DNA from: an uncultured Prevotella sp.
GTDB taxonomy: Bacteria > Bacteroidota > Bacteroidia > Bacteroidales > Bacteroidaceae
NCBI GenBank assembly: GCA_947170265.1
Contig: CAMVSV010000013.1
Coordinates: forward strand, 1 to 64,000
Reading direction: 5' to 3'
Length of the DNA: 64,000 nucleotides
Positions 1 through 8,358 of the stretch are shown one piece after another. The translations under genes and the position numbers were made by a program. Below the pieces are notes generated by a model. It saw only the letters and a program-made list of their open reading frames with translations, had not been told where the DNA came from and did no database searches. The first letter of the stretch is position 1. Every line of letters begins with the position of its first letter.

Positions 1-816
1 ACACAGACAGTCGTCCATAGGTAAAGAGTAGCCGTAGCGTTCCACTCCTCGCTTGCTGCCCAAGGCTTTGTTAAGGCATTCGCCCAGAGCTATGGCAGTG
101 TCTTCTATGGTGTGGTGCTCGTCAACATGCAGGTCGCCTTTGGTGTGTATGGTCAGGTCCATGCTTCCGTGCTTGCCTATCTGTTCAAGCATGTGGTCAA
201 AGAAACCCAGTCCTGTTGAAATGTCGCATGCGCCATTGCCGTCGAGATTGACCTTTACATATATGTCGGTTTCCTTTGTGCATCGTTTCACTTCTGCAAT
301 GCGCTCGCCGGCAAAGAGTATTTCAGCAATCTTATCCCATGTCATTCCGTCTCTGCCGAGAATGAGAGCCTTGCATCCGAGGTTTTCAGCCAGCTGGCGG
401 TCGGTGTCCCTGTCGCCTATCACATAGCTGTTCTCAAGGTCGTAGGCTTCATTGTCCATGTATTCTTTGAGCATGCCTGTTCCCGGTTTGCGGTCGGGAT
501 GGTTGTCTTCGGGGAAATGACGGTCTATGTGTTGCTTGTCGAAGCTTATGCCCTCGCCTTCAAGGGTCTGGAGTATGAAGTTATGTACAGGCCAGAAGGT
601 GTCTTCTGGAAACGACGGTGTGCCGAGTCCGTCTTGGTTGCTCACCATTACGAACTCAAAGTCAAGTTTCTCGCGTATGAACGACAGGTTTCTAATCACT
701 CCCTTCACAAACTTCAGTTTGCTGAAGTCGTCAATCTGTTCGTCAGCGGGTTCCTCTATTATGGTTCCGTCTCGGTCGATAAACAGTATTTTCTTTTTCT
801 TTGTATAGTTCTCCAT
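1..816 (-). CDS. hisB: Bifunctional histidinol-phosphatase / imidazoleglycerol-phosphate dehydratase, 3' end outside window
   Basis: This gene catalyses two steps of histidine biosynthesis in the cytoplasm. The protein starts [18 protein letters not shown] and carries the HAD-phosphatase nucleophile motif DRDGT near residue 14, which marks the histidinol-phosphate phosphatase half. From about residue 165 it continues into the dehydratase half, with GLGFFDHM and the metal-binding DEHHTIED motif. 272 codons lie in the window; the family is about 350 residues, so roughly the last 80-100 are cut off by the window edge. The start ATG is at 814-816, 30 bases after the stop of the upstream RNA methyltransferase, so the two probably share a transcript. 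No other his gene is visible here; any would lie downstream, beyond coordinate 1. Confidence 0.95.
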   Translation of the reverse strand, partial: MENYTKKKKILFIDRDGTIIEEPADEQIDDFSKLKFVKGVIRNLSFIREKLDFEFVMVSNQDGLGTPSFPEDTFWPVHNFILQTLEGEGISFDKQHIDRHFPEDNHPDRKPGTGMLKEYMDNEAYDLENSYVIGDRDTDRQLAENLGCKALILGRDGMTWDKIAEILFAGERIAEVKRCTKETDIYVKVNLDGNGACDISTGLGFFDHMLEQIGKHGSMDLTIHTKGDLHVDEHHTIEDTAIALGECLNKALGSKRGVERYGYSLPMDDCLC

Positions 817-846
817 ATTGTTATAAGTGTGTTGTTTGTGTCGTTG

Positions 847-1638
847 CTATCTGGGACGTCTGAACTCGGCACATGTGATGGCCGTTGCTATTGCCACGTT
901 CAGGCTTTCTGCCGTGTCGGGTCTGTAGCTTGGTATGAGCAGCCGGTGGGTGAGCATATTCCTAATGTGCTCGGATATGCCGTTGCCCTCGTTGCCCATA
1001 ACTATTACGCCCCTTTGCTGCAGTTCGGCACCATAGATACTTTCTCCGTCAAGCACCGTTCCATATATGGGTACGTCCTTGTTCAGCGCCCTGAGATATT
1101 CCTGAAGGTCACTATATACTATATGTACGCGCGCGATGCTTCCCATCGTTGCCTGCACAACCTTGGGGTTGTATGCGTCGGCTGTGGTAGGCGAGCACAC
1201 TATGGTGTCAATGCCAAACCAGTCGGCTATGCGTATTATCGTGCCGAGGTTGCCAGGGTCTTGTACGCCGTCAAGTGCCATGCATAGCTGCTTCTCAGCA
1301 AGTGATGCAAGCTCTGGTAGGGAAGAATGTCTTGTCTGTGGAATCTTGAAAACTGCCATTACCTGCTGTGGATGTTGTAGGAAGCTTATTCTCTTCAGCT
1401 CGTCATCGCTCACATGATGACACTCTGTTGTTGCGAGTGCTCCATCTTTCCGGGACTCAACGTCCTGATGGTGGTGATGCCAGTATTCGTCGGTTGCTAT
1501 GATATAACGAGCTGGAAACCCTTTGACAAGCAGCTCGTCAACAGTCTTCCAGCCTTCAGCTACAAACAATCCCTGTTCTGTTCTCCCTTTCTTGCGTTCC
1601 AGAGAACGTATCTGTTTTATAATATTCTTGCTTATCAC
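847..1638 (-). CDS. TrmH/SpoU-family RNA 2'-O-methyltransferase
   Basis: This is a SPOUT-fold methyltransferase that probably 2'-O-methylates a ribose in rRNA or tRNA using S-adenosylmethionine. The N-terminal substrate-binding domain has the typical ERKKGRTEQGLFVAEG segment. The C-terminal SpoU domain shows the three family motifs: DPGNLGTIIR, IVMGNEGNGIS and LNVAIATAI. The frame can be opened at an ATG at 1683, but that would place the promoter box (1673-1680) inside the gene. The GTG at 1638 (VISKNIIKQIRSLE) fits the family N-terminus and a leader of about 30 nt. hisB follows 30 bases downstream, an unusual partner. The exact RNA target cannot be read from sequence. Confidence 0.88.
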   Translation of the reverse strand: MISKNIIKQIRSLERKKGRTEQGLFVAEGWKTVDELLVKGFPARYIIATDEYWHHHHQDVESRKDGALATTECHHVSDDELKRISFLQHPQQVMAVFKIPQTRHSSLPELASLAEKQLCMALDGVQDPGNLGTIIRIADWFGIDTIVCSPTTADAYNPKVVQATMGSIARVHIVYSDLQEYLRALNKDVPIYGTVLDGESIYGAELQQRGVIVMGNEGNGISEHIRNMLTHRLLIPSYRPDTAESLNVAIATAITCAEFRRPR

Positions 1639-1672
1639 TTGTGATTTATAGCGTTTTCTTTTCTGATGTATG

Positions 1673-1680
1673 CAAAAATA
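1673..1680 (-). promoter_or_regulatory. Promoter -7 box for trmH-hisB
   Basis: TATTTTTG on the minus strand matches the Bacteroidetes primary sigma consensus TAnnTTTG. It overlaps the longest possible trmH reading frame and so argues for the downstream GTG start. Confidence 0.6.
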
Positions 1681-1965
1681 CAAAATATTAAATCAGTAGA
1701 CAAGCTTTTCAAGAAAAATATACATCACCCTTAATTTCCACCCATCCATCATGTCAATTTGTTTTTTGCTGTTGCAAAAACCCCATGACGACGACAATAA
1801 AGCCCAGCGTCTTGCACCTTTCTTGTATCCTTGCAAGCCTGATGTTGAGCTTTCCCACACCATTCTTCGCACTTTTGGCACAGAGCATGAACTTAGGTTT
1901 GTGCTCTGTGTTTCTTTTCATACCTTCATGGTTATGCTCGGGATAATGCTGTTTTGGGGTATATA

Positions 1966-2054
1966 ATAAAAAAAGCGACGACCTTCTCAGGCAATCGCTT
2001 CAATCTTCAATAGGTATTAGTTCTTTTAAGGTAAAAAGATTGTTTTCAGGATAA
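1966..2054 (-). ncRNA. Candidate small RNA (promoter-to-terminator unit of about 90 nt)
   Basis: On the minus strand a full promoter (TTG at 2088-2090, exactly 20 bases, TATCTTTG at 2060-2067) predicts a transcript starting near 2054. It runs to a strong intrinsic terminator whose arms are 1973-1984 and 1989-2000, with a GAGA loop and a run of seven U. Between them, CAATCTT and AAGATTG (complements at 2036-2042 and 2001-2007) form a 7-bp stem closing a 28-nt A/U-rich loop. No open reading frame of sensible length with a start codon fits in the transcript. It follows the last gene of the rsmG operon, so it might instead be an independently transcribed 3' end. I do not recognise the RNA family. 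Confidence 0.55.
1973..2000 (-). terminator. Intrinsic terminator of candidate sRNA / rsmG operon
   Basis: The stem AAGCGA/UCGCUU extends through wobble pairs to CCU/AGG around a GAGA loop and is followed on the minus strand by seven U. Confidence 0.8.
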
Positions 2055-2059
2055 CGATG

Positions 2060-2067
2060 CAAAGATA
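2060..2067 (-). promoter_or_regulatory. Promoter -7 box for candidate sRNA
   Basis: TATCTTTG, preceded by TTG (2088-2090) at a spacing of 20 bases, the best full promoter match in the intergenic region. Confidence 0.6.
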
Positions 2068-2204
2068 AGCGTTTATTTTTTAACTCACAAATAAAACTGT
2101 GCGTTTTTTTCAATATTTTTTCTGTGCACCCACACAGTTTCACTTTTCTTTGAATTTCTTCATTTCGCTCCTGAAAAAATGGTGTTTGGGTGTTGTTTTT
2201 AGTA

Positions 2205-2717
2205 CTATTTTCCACGCAGTCTGCGACGCACATCTGCGTTGGCTCTCACCCAATCGGTGTCAAGCGAGAACTGTGTAAGGAAGTCCTGACGGTTGTAATA
2301 TGCCAGTACAAACTCACGGTTGGGCTCGTTGAAGAGTGGGAAGTTTATGCTTGCATCGCGGAAAATCTTCATCACATTGTCTTTCTCATGCTGTTTCTTT
2401 GCACGGCTGTATTCTTTTATGAACAGGTTTATGTAGTCATACATGTAGTATGCCTGACTGTCGCGCTTCACAATGAGTGTCATCATCTCGTCGGGCGAGA
2501 GAGTGTGTGTGGTGTCAGACATCTGCTCGAGCACCTTGGTGTTGAGATAGGTGAGTGCGTCAACCTTGAACAGTGCAATTTTTCTCACGCTCACGTCTTC
2601 CTTGGTGTTGTTGAGTGTTTTGTTGCTGCTTTCAAAGATGGTCTTGAATATTTCCTGTGCGTTGGCATTGATGGCTGTTGCTGCCACGGCGAGGATGATG
2701 ATGATAATCTTTTTCAT
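2205..2717 (-). CDS. Secreted protein of unknown function
   Basis: The 170-residue product begins with a clear signal peptide: MKKIIIIILAVAATAI, with likely cleavage after NANA. There is no lipobox cysteine, so it should be periplasmic or outer-membrane associated. The mature part is mostly charged helix-forming sequence with no motif I recognise. It contains the segment LSPDEMMTLIVKRDSQAYYMYDY and ends in an Arg-rich tail, RRRLRGK. It is the last gene of the rsmG - MBL - ruvC - ABC series, 43 bases after the ABC ATPase stop, so it is likely co-transcribed. No function is proposed. Confidence 0.75.
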   Translation of the reverse strand: MKKIIIIILAVAATAINANAQEIFKTIFESSNKTLNNTKEDVSVRKIALFKVDALTYLNTKVLEQMSDTTHTLSPDEMMTLIVKRDSQAYYMYDYINLFIKEYSRAKKQHEKDNVMKIFRDASINFPLFNEPNREFVLAYYNRQDFLTQFSLDTDWVRANADVRRRLRGK

Positions 2718-2760
2718 ATTCTGTGTTTGTTTGGTTTGTTATATTTGCTTTGACGTTTTT

Positions 2761-4245
2761 CTATGAGTTGCGTTTAAGCGTGATGGTTTTATTTATGCAG
2801 GCGGGCCATTCCTCCTTGTAGTGGGTAACCATGATGAGAGTCTTGTCTTTTCTCTGGCAGAAGGTCTCAATGATGTCTTTCACGAGCCTTCGGTTGCTAT
2901 TGTCAAGTCCATGCAGCGGTTCGTCGAGTATGAGGAGCTCGGGGTCTTTCACGAAAGCTCTGGCGAGAAGTACGAGTCGCTGCTCACCGCTTGAGAGCTC
3001 GAGAAACGAGGTGTCTTCCTTTCCTTTGAGTCCGAACATCTCCATCCAGAACCTGCAGATGTCATAGTCGCCGTCAGAGGGCTTGACATAGAGTCCCACG
3101 GAGTCTTTCAGTCCGCTTGCCACCACTCGTATGGCGGGCAGGTTGCGGTTGTATGACCTGTGCATCTCCGGTGACACATATCCAATGTGTTTCTTTACGT
3201 CCCAGATGGTTTCTCCGCTTCCTCTCTGTTGTCCGAAAAGGGCAATGTTGCAGGCGTAGGCTTGTGGGTTGTCGGCACAGATGAGGCTCAGAAGCGTTGA
3301 CTTTCCTGCTCCGTTTTGTCCGCTCAGAGCCCATCGCTCGCCTTTTCTTACAGTCCACGAGAGGTTCTTGAGTATTGTCCTGTTGCCGTATCTTATGCTT
3401 ATGTCTTCCATATTCACGGCTTCGTGACTTTGATATGTGCGATTGTTGTATGGAAGGTTGAGTATTCGCTGTTGGTTGTCTTGGGTGAGCACTCTAGTAG
3501 GGAATGGTGGTCGCTGGCTCAAGTATTTCTCTCTTGTGAGTTTTTCTCCCACAGTCATGTCTTTCACTTCCACCACATGGGTTATGAACTCGGGTATGTC
3601 GTCTGTTTTTGACAGCACGAGAAACACCTGTATGTCTTGTGTGGCGATGAGTGTTTTAAGAAGCTCCTTCAGCTGTTGGCGTGTTTCTTCGTCAAGTCCT
3701 ATGAATGGGTTGTCAAGCACGAGCACGCGTGGTTGTGTGAAGAGGTTCTGTGCGAGCTTGAATTTCCTCAGCTCTCCGCTTGAGAGCAGGATGATGTATT
3801 TGTCCAGGAGATGTTCCATGTGGAATGTCCTGTATAAGTCTCTTTGCATCTGCCGACGTTCGGGGGTGTCGTTTCCTGCGAGCATGAATGCCTCTTCAAG
3901 CTTCTGTCCCGTGGTAGGTGTCTCGGGGTCTATCTCCATTTGGTTCCAGCGTTGTTGCAGGAAATATGTTCTGTCGTTGTCGCCTCCGTAGGTGTCGCGG
4001 AAGGTTATGTATTTTATGTTGTCGCTCGTGAGTGCAGAGGGGCTTGGTGAGAAGTCATAGCTTGTCATGCCGGGAAACACCGGGTGTCTGCCCACAATCA
4101 TGTCGATGAACATTGATTTTCCTCCACCGTTGGGTCCCACCACGGCAATGTGTTCCCCATCGAGTGAAGAGAAGTTCACCGGCTGTTTCATACTCCATTT
4201 CGGCATTTTGCAAACACCTTCTTTAATCTCTATAATCTTCTGCAT
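2761..4245 (-). CDS. ModF/PhrA-like tandem ABC ATPase
   Basis: This 494-residue protein has two ABC ATPase domains and no membrane segment. It matches the layout of E. coli ModF, a molybdate-linked ATPase of unclear role. Domain 1 has Walker A GPNGGGKS (about residue 37), signature LSSGE and Walker B VLVLDNP; the usual catalytic Glu after the Walker B Asp is Asn. Domain 2 (from about residue 275) has intact [15 protein letters not shown] and LLILDEP. The linker GSGETIWDVKKHIGYVS closely follows ModF. No molybdate permease or binding protein is nearby, so a transport role is not supported by context. It lies 17 bases behind ruvC in the rsmG operon. Class is secure; function is not. Confidence 0.85.
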   Translation of the reverse strand: MQKIIEIKEGVCKMPKWSMKQPVNFSSLDGEHIAVVGPNGGGKSMFIDMIVGRHPVFPGMTSYDFSPSPSALTSDNIKYITFRDTYGGDNDRTYFLQQRWNQMEIDPETPTTGQKLEEAFMLAGNDTPERRQMQRDLYRTFHMEHLLDKYIILLSSGELRKFKLAQNLFTQPRVLVLDNPFIGLDEETRQQLKELLKTLIATQDIQVFLVLSKTDDIPEFITHVVEVKDMTVGEKLTREKYLSQRPPFPTRVLTQDNQQRILNLPYNNRTYQSHEAVNMEDISIRYGNRTILKNLSWTVRKGERWALSGQNGAGKSTLLSLICADNPQAYACNIALFGQQRGSGETIWDVKKHIGYVSPEMHRSYNRNLPAIRVVASGLKDSVGLYVKPSDGDYDICRFWMEMFGLKGKEDTSFLELSSGEQRLVLLARAFVKDPELLILDEPLHGLDNSNRRLVKDIIETFCQRKDKTLIMVTHYKEEWPACINKTITLKRNS

Positions 4246-4262
4246 AGTATATAAGTATAATG

Positions 4263-4823
4263 CTATCCTTTTATTCTTGCCTGGTTTTTGTTTACGAAAT
4301 CTTTCCAGCTGCTGAAGTGCCGGTCACTCTGTGGACGTCCCATCTGCATGAAGTGACAGTAGGCGGCAGCCACGGCATCGGTGGCATCCATGAACTTTGG
4401 CATGTCGTCGGTGCTGATGTTGAGCAGTCGTTGCAGCATTCCTGCCACCTGTTCCTTCGATGCTCCTCCATTGCCGGTTATTGCCATCTTGATTTTCAGC
4501 GGTGCATATTCGTGAATAGGCACGTCGCGCTCAATAGCTGCGGCAATAGCCACTCCTTGTGCTCTTCCGAGCTTGAGCATAGACTGTACGTTCTTTCCGA
4601 AGAAAGGTGCTTCTATTGCCATTTCGTCAGGGAGGTATTCCTTGATTATGCCTGTCACTCGTTCAAATATACGTCCGAGGCGCAGATAGGGGTCGCTTTC
4701 CTTCCTCATGTCAATAATTCCCATGACCACGAGCTCGGCTTTGTTTCCCGTCACGCGTATCACACCGTAGCCCATGACGTTGGTTCCCGGGTCAATGCCC
4801 AATATTATTTTCTCGGTATTCAA
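4263..4823 (-). CDS. ruvC: Holliday junction endodeoxyribonuclease RuvC
   Basis: RuvC is a dimeric nuclease that cuts Holliday junctions moved by RuvAB during recombinational repair. The 186-residue product has the RNase H-like fold markers in order: [12 protein letters not shown] (first catalytic Asp), IEAPFFGKN (catalytic Glu), and the C-terminal acidic pair in [12 protein letters not shown]. Length and spacing are normal for the family. It sits 14 bases after an MBL hydrolase gene and 17 bases before the ModF-like gene, within one minus-strand operon that starts at rsmG. ruvA and ruvB are not in the window. Confidence 0.96.
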   Translation of the reverse strand: MNTEKIILGIDPGTNVMGYGVIRVTGNKAELVVMGIIDMRKESDPYLRLGRIFERVTGIIKEYLPDEMAIEAPFFGKNVQSMLKLGRAQGVAIAAAIERDVPIHEYAPLKIKMAITGNGGASKEQVAGMLQRLLNISTDDMPKFMDATDAVAAAYCHFMQMGRPQSDRHFSSWKDFVNKNQARIKG

Positions 4824-4837
4824 TGGGTCAAAGGGGA

Positions 4838-5488
4838 TTATCTGTCTATATATGGGTTGTGAGCTACTTCATAACCTATGGTCGTCGATGGTCCGTGTCC
4901 GGGATGGACTTCGGTGTCATCGGGTAGCTGTGCAAGAAATCTCAGGCTTTGTATTATCATCATCATTGAGCCGGAGCCGAGGTCGGTGCGTCCTATGGAG
5001 CCACGGAACAGAGTGTCGCCTGAAAACAGCACATGCTCATCTTCACAGTAGAAGCATAGGGACCCTTTTGAATGCCCGGGTGTCTCAAGCACCTTCAGCG
5101 TATGGTTGCCGAAGGTTATGAGGTCGTTGTCGGCGAGCAGTTTCCCGGCTGGTGGCATGTCTATCTCAAGCTCCATGCCATAGAACTGCGATGCTTGCTG
5201 CTTCACATGGCTCATGAGTTTCTCGTCGCGTTCCGACACTTCGGGCTTGATGTTGAATTCCCTGTATATGGTGTCGTTGCCGAAATTGTGGTCGAGGTGT
5301 CCATGGGTGCACAGCAGATGCTTGGGTGTCAGCCCGTTGTTGCGTATATAGCTTGTTATGGCGTTGCGCTCGTCTTCATAGAAGGCACCGCAGTCAATGA
5401 TGACACACTCTTTTGTCTCGTCGTTTACTATATAGCAGTTTTCCTGCAGCATGTTCACGGCAAAGCGTTCAATATTGAGATTGTTCAT
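4838..5488 (-). CDS. MBL-fold hydrolase, glyoxalase II-like (YcbL type)
   Basis: This 216-residue cytoplasmic metallo-beta-lactamase-fold hydrolase carries THGHLDH (about residue 61), the HxHxDH zinc motif, followed by [17 protein letters not shown] and HPGHGPST, which complete the two-zinc site. This set and length match the YcbL/glyoxalase II-like group, which hydrolyses thioesters such as S-lactoylglutathione in some members. The true substrate is unknown, and Bacteroidales generally lack glutathione. The gene lies between rsmG (28-base gap) and ruvC (14-base gap). Confidence 0.85.
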   Translation of the reverse strand: MNNLNIERFAVNMLQENCYIVNDETKECVIIDCGAFYEDERNAITSYIRNNGLTPKHLLCTHGHLDHNFGNDTIYREFNIKPEVSERDEKLMSHVKQQASQFYGMELEIDMPPAGKLLADNDLITFGNHTLKVLETPGHSKGSLCFYCEDEHVLFSGDTLFRGSIGRTDLGSGSMMMIIQSLRFLAQLPDDTEVHPGHGPSTTIGYEVAHNPYIDR

Positions 5489-5516
5489 GATGATGGTTTT
5501 GTTTGTCGTTAATGGG

Positions 5517-6137
5517 TTAGAGCGGAAGGTATATCACGTTTTTCTCCTTGAACCACTGGTCTTCAAACCAGTTGCTTATTGGAAGCACCTCAACGTTTTT
5601 CCTGTAATTGTGGATTTCAGCATCAAGGTCACCTCCCTTGAGTACGAATATACCATTGAGCATGGCATTGCGTTGTGTCTTGGAAATGTTTTTCCTCACA
5701 ATCTTCACCAAGTCGGGTAGTGGCATCACGGCGCGGCTTACAATGAAGTCATACTTGTCCTTCTCTTCCTCACCACGCTGGTGCTGAGCCACTATGTTTT
5801 TCAGTCCAATAGCATTAGCAACCTCGGTAGCCACCCTTATTTTCTTTCCTGTTCCGTCAATGAGTTTAAACTCTACCTCGGGAAAGAGAATGGCGAGGGG
5901 TATGCCGGGAAAACCGCCACCAGTGCCGAAGTCCAGTATCTTTGTACCGGGCTTGAAGCTCAGGGCTTTGGCTATTGCCATTGAGTGTAACACATGGTGG
6001 ACATACAGGTTGTCAATGTCTTTTCTCGAAATGACATTTATCTTTGCGTTCCAGTCGCGATAGAGACTGTCGAGCATTGCAATCTGCTGTTTCTGAGTGT
6101 CGGACAGGGTGGGGAAATACTTTAGAATGGCATCCAT
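5517..6137 (-). CDS. rsmG: 16S rRNA m7G527 methyltransferase RsmG
   Basis: RsmG (GidB) methylates N7 of G527 in 16S rRNA with S-adenosylmethionine. The 206-residue product has the family's SAM-binding motif LDFGTGGGFPGIPLA (about residues 68-82) and the N-terminal helical region LYRDWNAKINVISRKD. The fold continues with LIDGTGKK and FIVSRAV. It is the first gene of a five-gene minus-strand operon (rsmG, MBL hydrolase, ruvC, ModF-like ATPase, secreted protein), with a TAACTTTG promoter box 30 bases upstream of the ATG. Confidence 0.96.
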   Translation of the reverse strand: MDAILKYFPTLSDTQKQQIAMLDSLYRDWNAKINVISRKDIDNLYVHHVLHSMAIAKALSFKPGTKILDFGTGGGFPGIPLAILFPEVEFKLIDGTGKKIRVATEVANAIGLKNIVAQHQRGEEEKDKYDFIVSRAVMPLPDLVKIVRKNISKTQRNAMLNGIFVLKGGDLDAEIHNYRKNVEVLPISNWFEDQWFKEKNVIYLPL

Positions 6138-6167
6138 TATTATAATAAGGTGTTATTATTGTGCCTG

Positions 6168-6175
6168 CAAAGTTA
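6168..6175 (-). promoter_or_regulatory. Promoter -7 box of the rsmG operon
   Basis: TAACTTTG on the minus strand, about 30 bases before the rsmG ATG; it is divergent from the panB promoter at 6230. Confidence 0.65.
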
Positions 6176-6229
6176 CTAATAACCAACGGATTTTTCATAA
6201 CTTTTCACTCTCTATTATAAAATAATGTG

Positions 6230-6237
6230 TAATTTTG
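6230..6237 (+). promoter_or_regulatory. Promoter -7 box of panB
   Basis: TAATTTTG on the plus strand predicts a leader of about 65 nt before the panB ATG at 6306. Confidence 0.65.
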
Positions 6238-6305
6238 CACCGCAAAAAAACGAGCCTGAGAGCTTGGAAGAAACAAATAGAACATTTTAACAACATTAAA
6301 AAGAT

Positions 6306-7127
6306 ATGGCAGGATATTTATTTAGCGATGCGAAGAAAATAACTACCAAGCGCTTCCTTGAGATGAAAAGCACAGGTGAGAAAATATCAATGCTCACAGC
6401 CTATGACTACACCACGGCAGGCATCATAGATGCAGCGGGAGTAGACAGCATCCTTATAGGCGACTCAGCATCGAACGTCATGGCGGGCAATGATACCACG
6501 CTGCCCATCACCATCGACCAGATGATATATCACGCCCGTTCGGTGGTACGGGGCGTGAAGCGTGCACTGGTGGTGTGCGACATGCCTTTCGGCAGCTATC
6601 AGGTGTCGCGTGAAGACGGTATACGTAACGCTTGCCGCATGATGAGTGAAAGTGGTGTTGATGCTCTCAAGCTTGAGGGTGGCATAGAGATACTTGATAC
6701 CATAAAAGGTCTGTTGGACGCCGGCATACCAGTGTGTGGTCATTTGGGTCTCACACCGCAGAGTGTACACAAGTTTGGAGGCTTCGGTCTTCGTGCCAAA
6801 GAGACAGCCGAGGCAGAGAAACTCATGTCTGATGCCCAGGCTTTAGACCGTGCCGGTTGTTTTGCCATTGTGCTTGAGAAGGTTCCAGCCAAACTCGCAG
6901 CAGAGGTTACTCGCATGGTTTCGTGTCCTACGATAGGCATAGGAGCCGGCAATGGCACCGACGGACAAGTGCTTGTCTCTGCCGATGCCTTGGGAATGAC
7001 ACCATCATTCAAACCTAAGTTTCTCCGTCATTTTGCACAAGTAGCTCAAGCCATCACCGATGGTGTGGGCGACTATGTGAGGGCTGTGAAAGACGGAAGC
7101 TTCCCCAACGACAGCGAATCTTACTAA
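6306..7127 (+). CDS. panB: 3-methyl-2-oxobutanoate hydroxymethyltransferase
   Basis: PanB makes ketopantoate from 2-ketoisovalerate and methylene-tetrahydrofolate, the first committed step of pantothenate and coenzyme A synthesis. The 273-residue TIM-barrel product shows the family motifs AYDYTTAGIIDAAGVD, GDSASNVMAG (metal-binding Asp), CDMPFGSYQ, LEGG, and GHLGLTPQS, then IGIGAGNGTDGQVLV. The ATG at 6306 gives a normal N-terminus. The next gene, an MFS transporter, begins at the base directly after the panB stop, so the two are probably translationally coupled. panC and panD are not in the window. Confidence 0.97.
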   Translation: MAGYLFSDAKKITTKRFLEMKSTGEKISMLTAYDYTTAGIIDAAGVDSILIGDSASNVMAGNDTTLPITIDQMIYHARSVVRGVKRALVVCDMPFGSYQVSREDGIRNACRMMSESGVDALKLEGGIEILDTIKGLLDAGIPVCGHLGLTPQSVHKFGGFGLRAKETAEAEKLMSDAQALDRAGCFAIVLEKVPAKLAAEVTRMVSCPTIGIGAGNGTDGQVLVSADALGMTPSFKPKFLRHFAQVAQAITDGVGDYVRAVKDGSFPNDSESY

Positions 7128-8315
7128 ATGGATACTCAGAACACTCCCATACACCTGCGGTTGTGGCATCATGACTTCTGGCGGCTGTTGTTTGCCAACA
7201 TGTTGCTTGCCATGTCGGTCTATATGCTTATACCGGTCTTGCCTCAATGGTTGGGAGAGCGGGGCATTGTTGATGGAAAGCTTTCCATGGCAATGGTTAT
7301 GGGTGCCTATGGAGTGGGTCTCTTTGTCTTCGGTCCATTCAGCAACTACCTCATACAACGCTATCGCCGCAACCATGTGTGTGTGTGGTCAATGGTGGCA
7401 TTGATGCTGGTCATGGCTGGTATGTGGGCTTGCATCAAGGAGAATGAGTCTTGGCATATGGACGAATGGACCTTTGTGGCACTGCGCCTGCTGCTCGGCG
7501 TGGCTTTCGGTCTGGCTCAGATTGTGTTCTCCAGCACGCTGGTGATTGACGCCACCGAATCGTTTCAGCGCACAGAGGCTTGTCATGCTTCAGCGTGGTT
7601 TGCCCGTTTTGCCTTCTCGCTTGGTCCCTGTCTGTCTCTGTTGGTGAATAGCTATTTCTCGTTTGAGGTGACAATGGCTGTAGCCATAGCATTGCTGGCA
7701 GGCTCGGTGGTATTGCTTCAGATGGTTCATTTTCCGTTTAGGGCACCTGACGACTTGACAAAGGTGGTGAGTACCGATCGTTTCTTCCTTACTAATGGTA
7801 AATGGCTGTTCATCAATCTGATGCTTATAACAACCGTCATGGGATTGATAATGACGCTACCTCTGACGGCAAGGTTCTACGCAATGCTCATGGGAGGGTT
7901 CCTCATAGCCTTGCTGTCGGAAAAATATGTCTTTGCTGATGCCGATCTGAAGAGTGAAGCCCTTACAGGAATGCTCTCTCTTGGCACCAGCCTGCTGCTT
8001 ATGGCTTATAGGGGCAACATTCCGGTGGTGTTGTTTGTAGCTCCCGTGCTCACGGGCTTTGGCATAGGTCTCATCGGTAGCCGTTTCCTGCTGTTCTTCA
8101 TCAAGCTTAGTGAACATTGCCAGCGTGGCACTTCACAGAGCACTTTCTTCCTTGCCTGGGAGTCGGGCATCAGTCTCGGATTGTTCTTGGGGTATGCTTT
8201 TCCAGCGTCAGCCGTTTCCACCTTGCTTCATTTCTGCTTGCCCTTGTTGGTTGTAAGCTTCGTACTTTACAATTTCTTTGTTCACCCCTGGTATGTGAAG
8301 CACAAAAACCGTTAG
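7128..8315 (+). CDS. MFS transporter
   Basis: This is a 395-residue inner-membrane protein with about 12 predicted membrane helices. Its signature-like loop between helices 2 and 3 is GVGLFVFGPFSNYLIQRYRRN, typical of drug/metabolite-exporter members of the major facilitator superfamily. A second conserved segment is LRLLLGVAFGLAQI. The ATG follows the panB TAA with no intervening base, which supports co-translation with panB. The substrate cannot be read; pantothenate-pathway export or import is only a guess from the neighbour. The region between halves (about residues 215-260) is short. Confidence 0.85.
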   Translation: MDTQNTPIHLRLWHHDFWRLLFANMLLAMSVYMLIPVLPQWLGERGIVDGKLSMAMVMGAYGVGLFVFGPFSNYLIQRYRRNHVCVWSMVALMLVMAGMWACIKENESWHMDEWTFVALRLLLGVAFGLAQIVFSSTLVIDATESFQRTEACHASAWFARFAFSLGPCLSLLVNSYFSFEVTMAVAIALLAGSVVLLQMVHFPFRAPDDLTKVVSTDRFFLTNGKWLFINLMLITTVMGLIMTLPLTARFYAMLMGGFLIALLSEKYVFADADLKSEALTGMLSLGTSLLLMAYRGNIPVVLFVAPVLTGFGIGLIGSRFLLFFIKLSEHCQRGTSQSTFFLAWESGISLGLFLGYAFPASAVSTLLHFCLPLLVVSFVLYNFFVHPWYVKHKNR

Positions 8316-8358
8316 TTAAGGAACCGTTTTTCCCAAATAAGTGTAAGCCTTTTAGTGA

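Larger units (their letters stand above)
1681..2204. other. Intergenic region without a convincing gene
   Basis: It holds a candidate small RNA unit (about 1966-2054, listed separately) and a weak long-loop inverted repeat, AAACTGTG at 2094-2101 with CACAGTTT at 2133-2140, that may end the upstream operon. Bases 1690-1960 contain only short overlapping frames on both strands with no start context or family resemblance. I see nothing else there. Confidence 0.6.

Noticed and set aside
1751..1966. 71-codon plus-strand frame with a hydrophobic end, and an overlapping 62-codon minus-strand frame (1693-1881)
   Set aside because: Neither has a plausible promoter or start context, composition is unlike neighbouring genes, and they overlap each other; treated as chance.
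1970..2045. Resemblance of parts of the candidate sRNA (CUGAGA, UAAUACC) to the TPP riboswitch
   Set aside because: The motifs are in the wrong order and the expected paired helices are absent; no thiamine gene lies downstream.
2000..2233. 77-codon minus-strand frame overlapping the end of the secreted protein gene
   Set aside because: It overlaps a real gene, the sRNA promoter and the terminator stem; no family resemblance.
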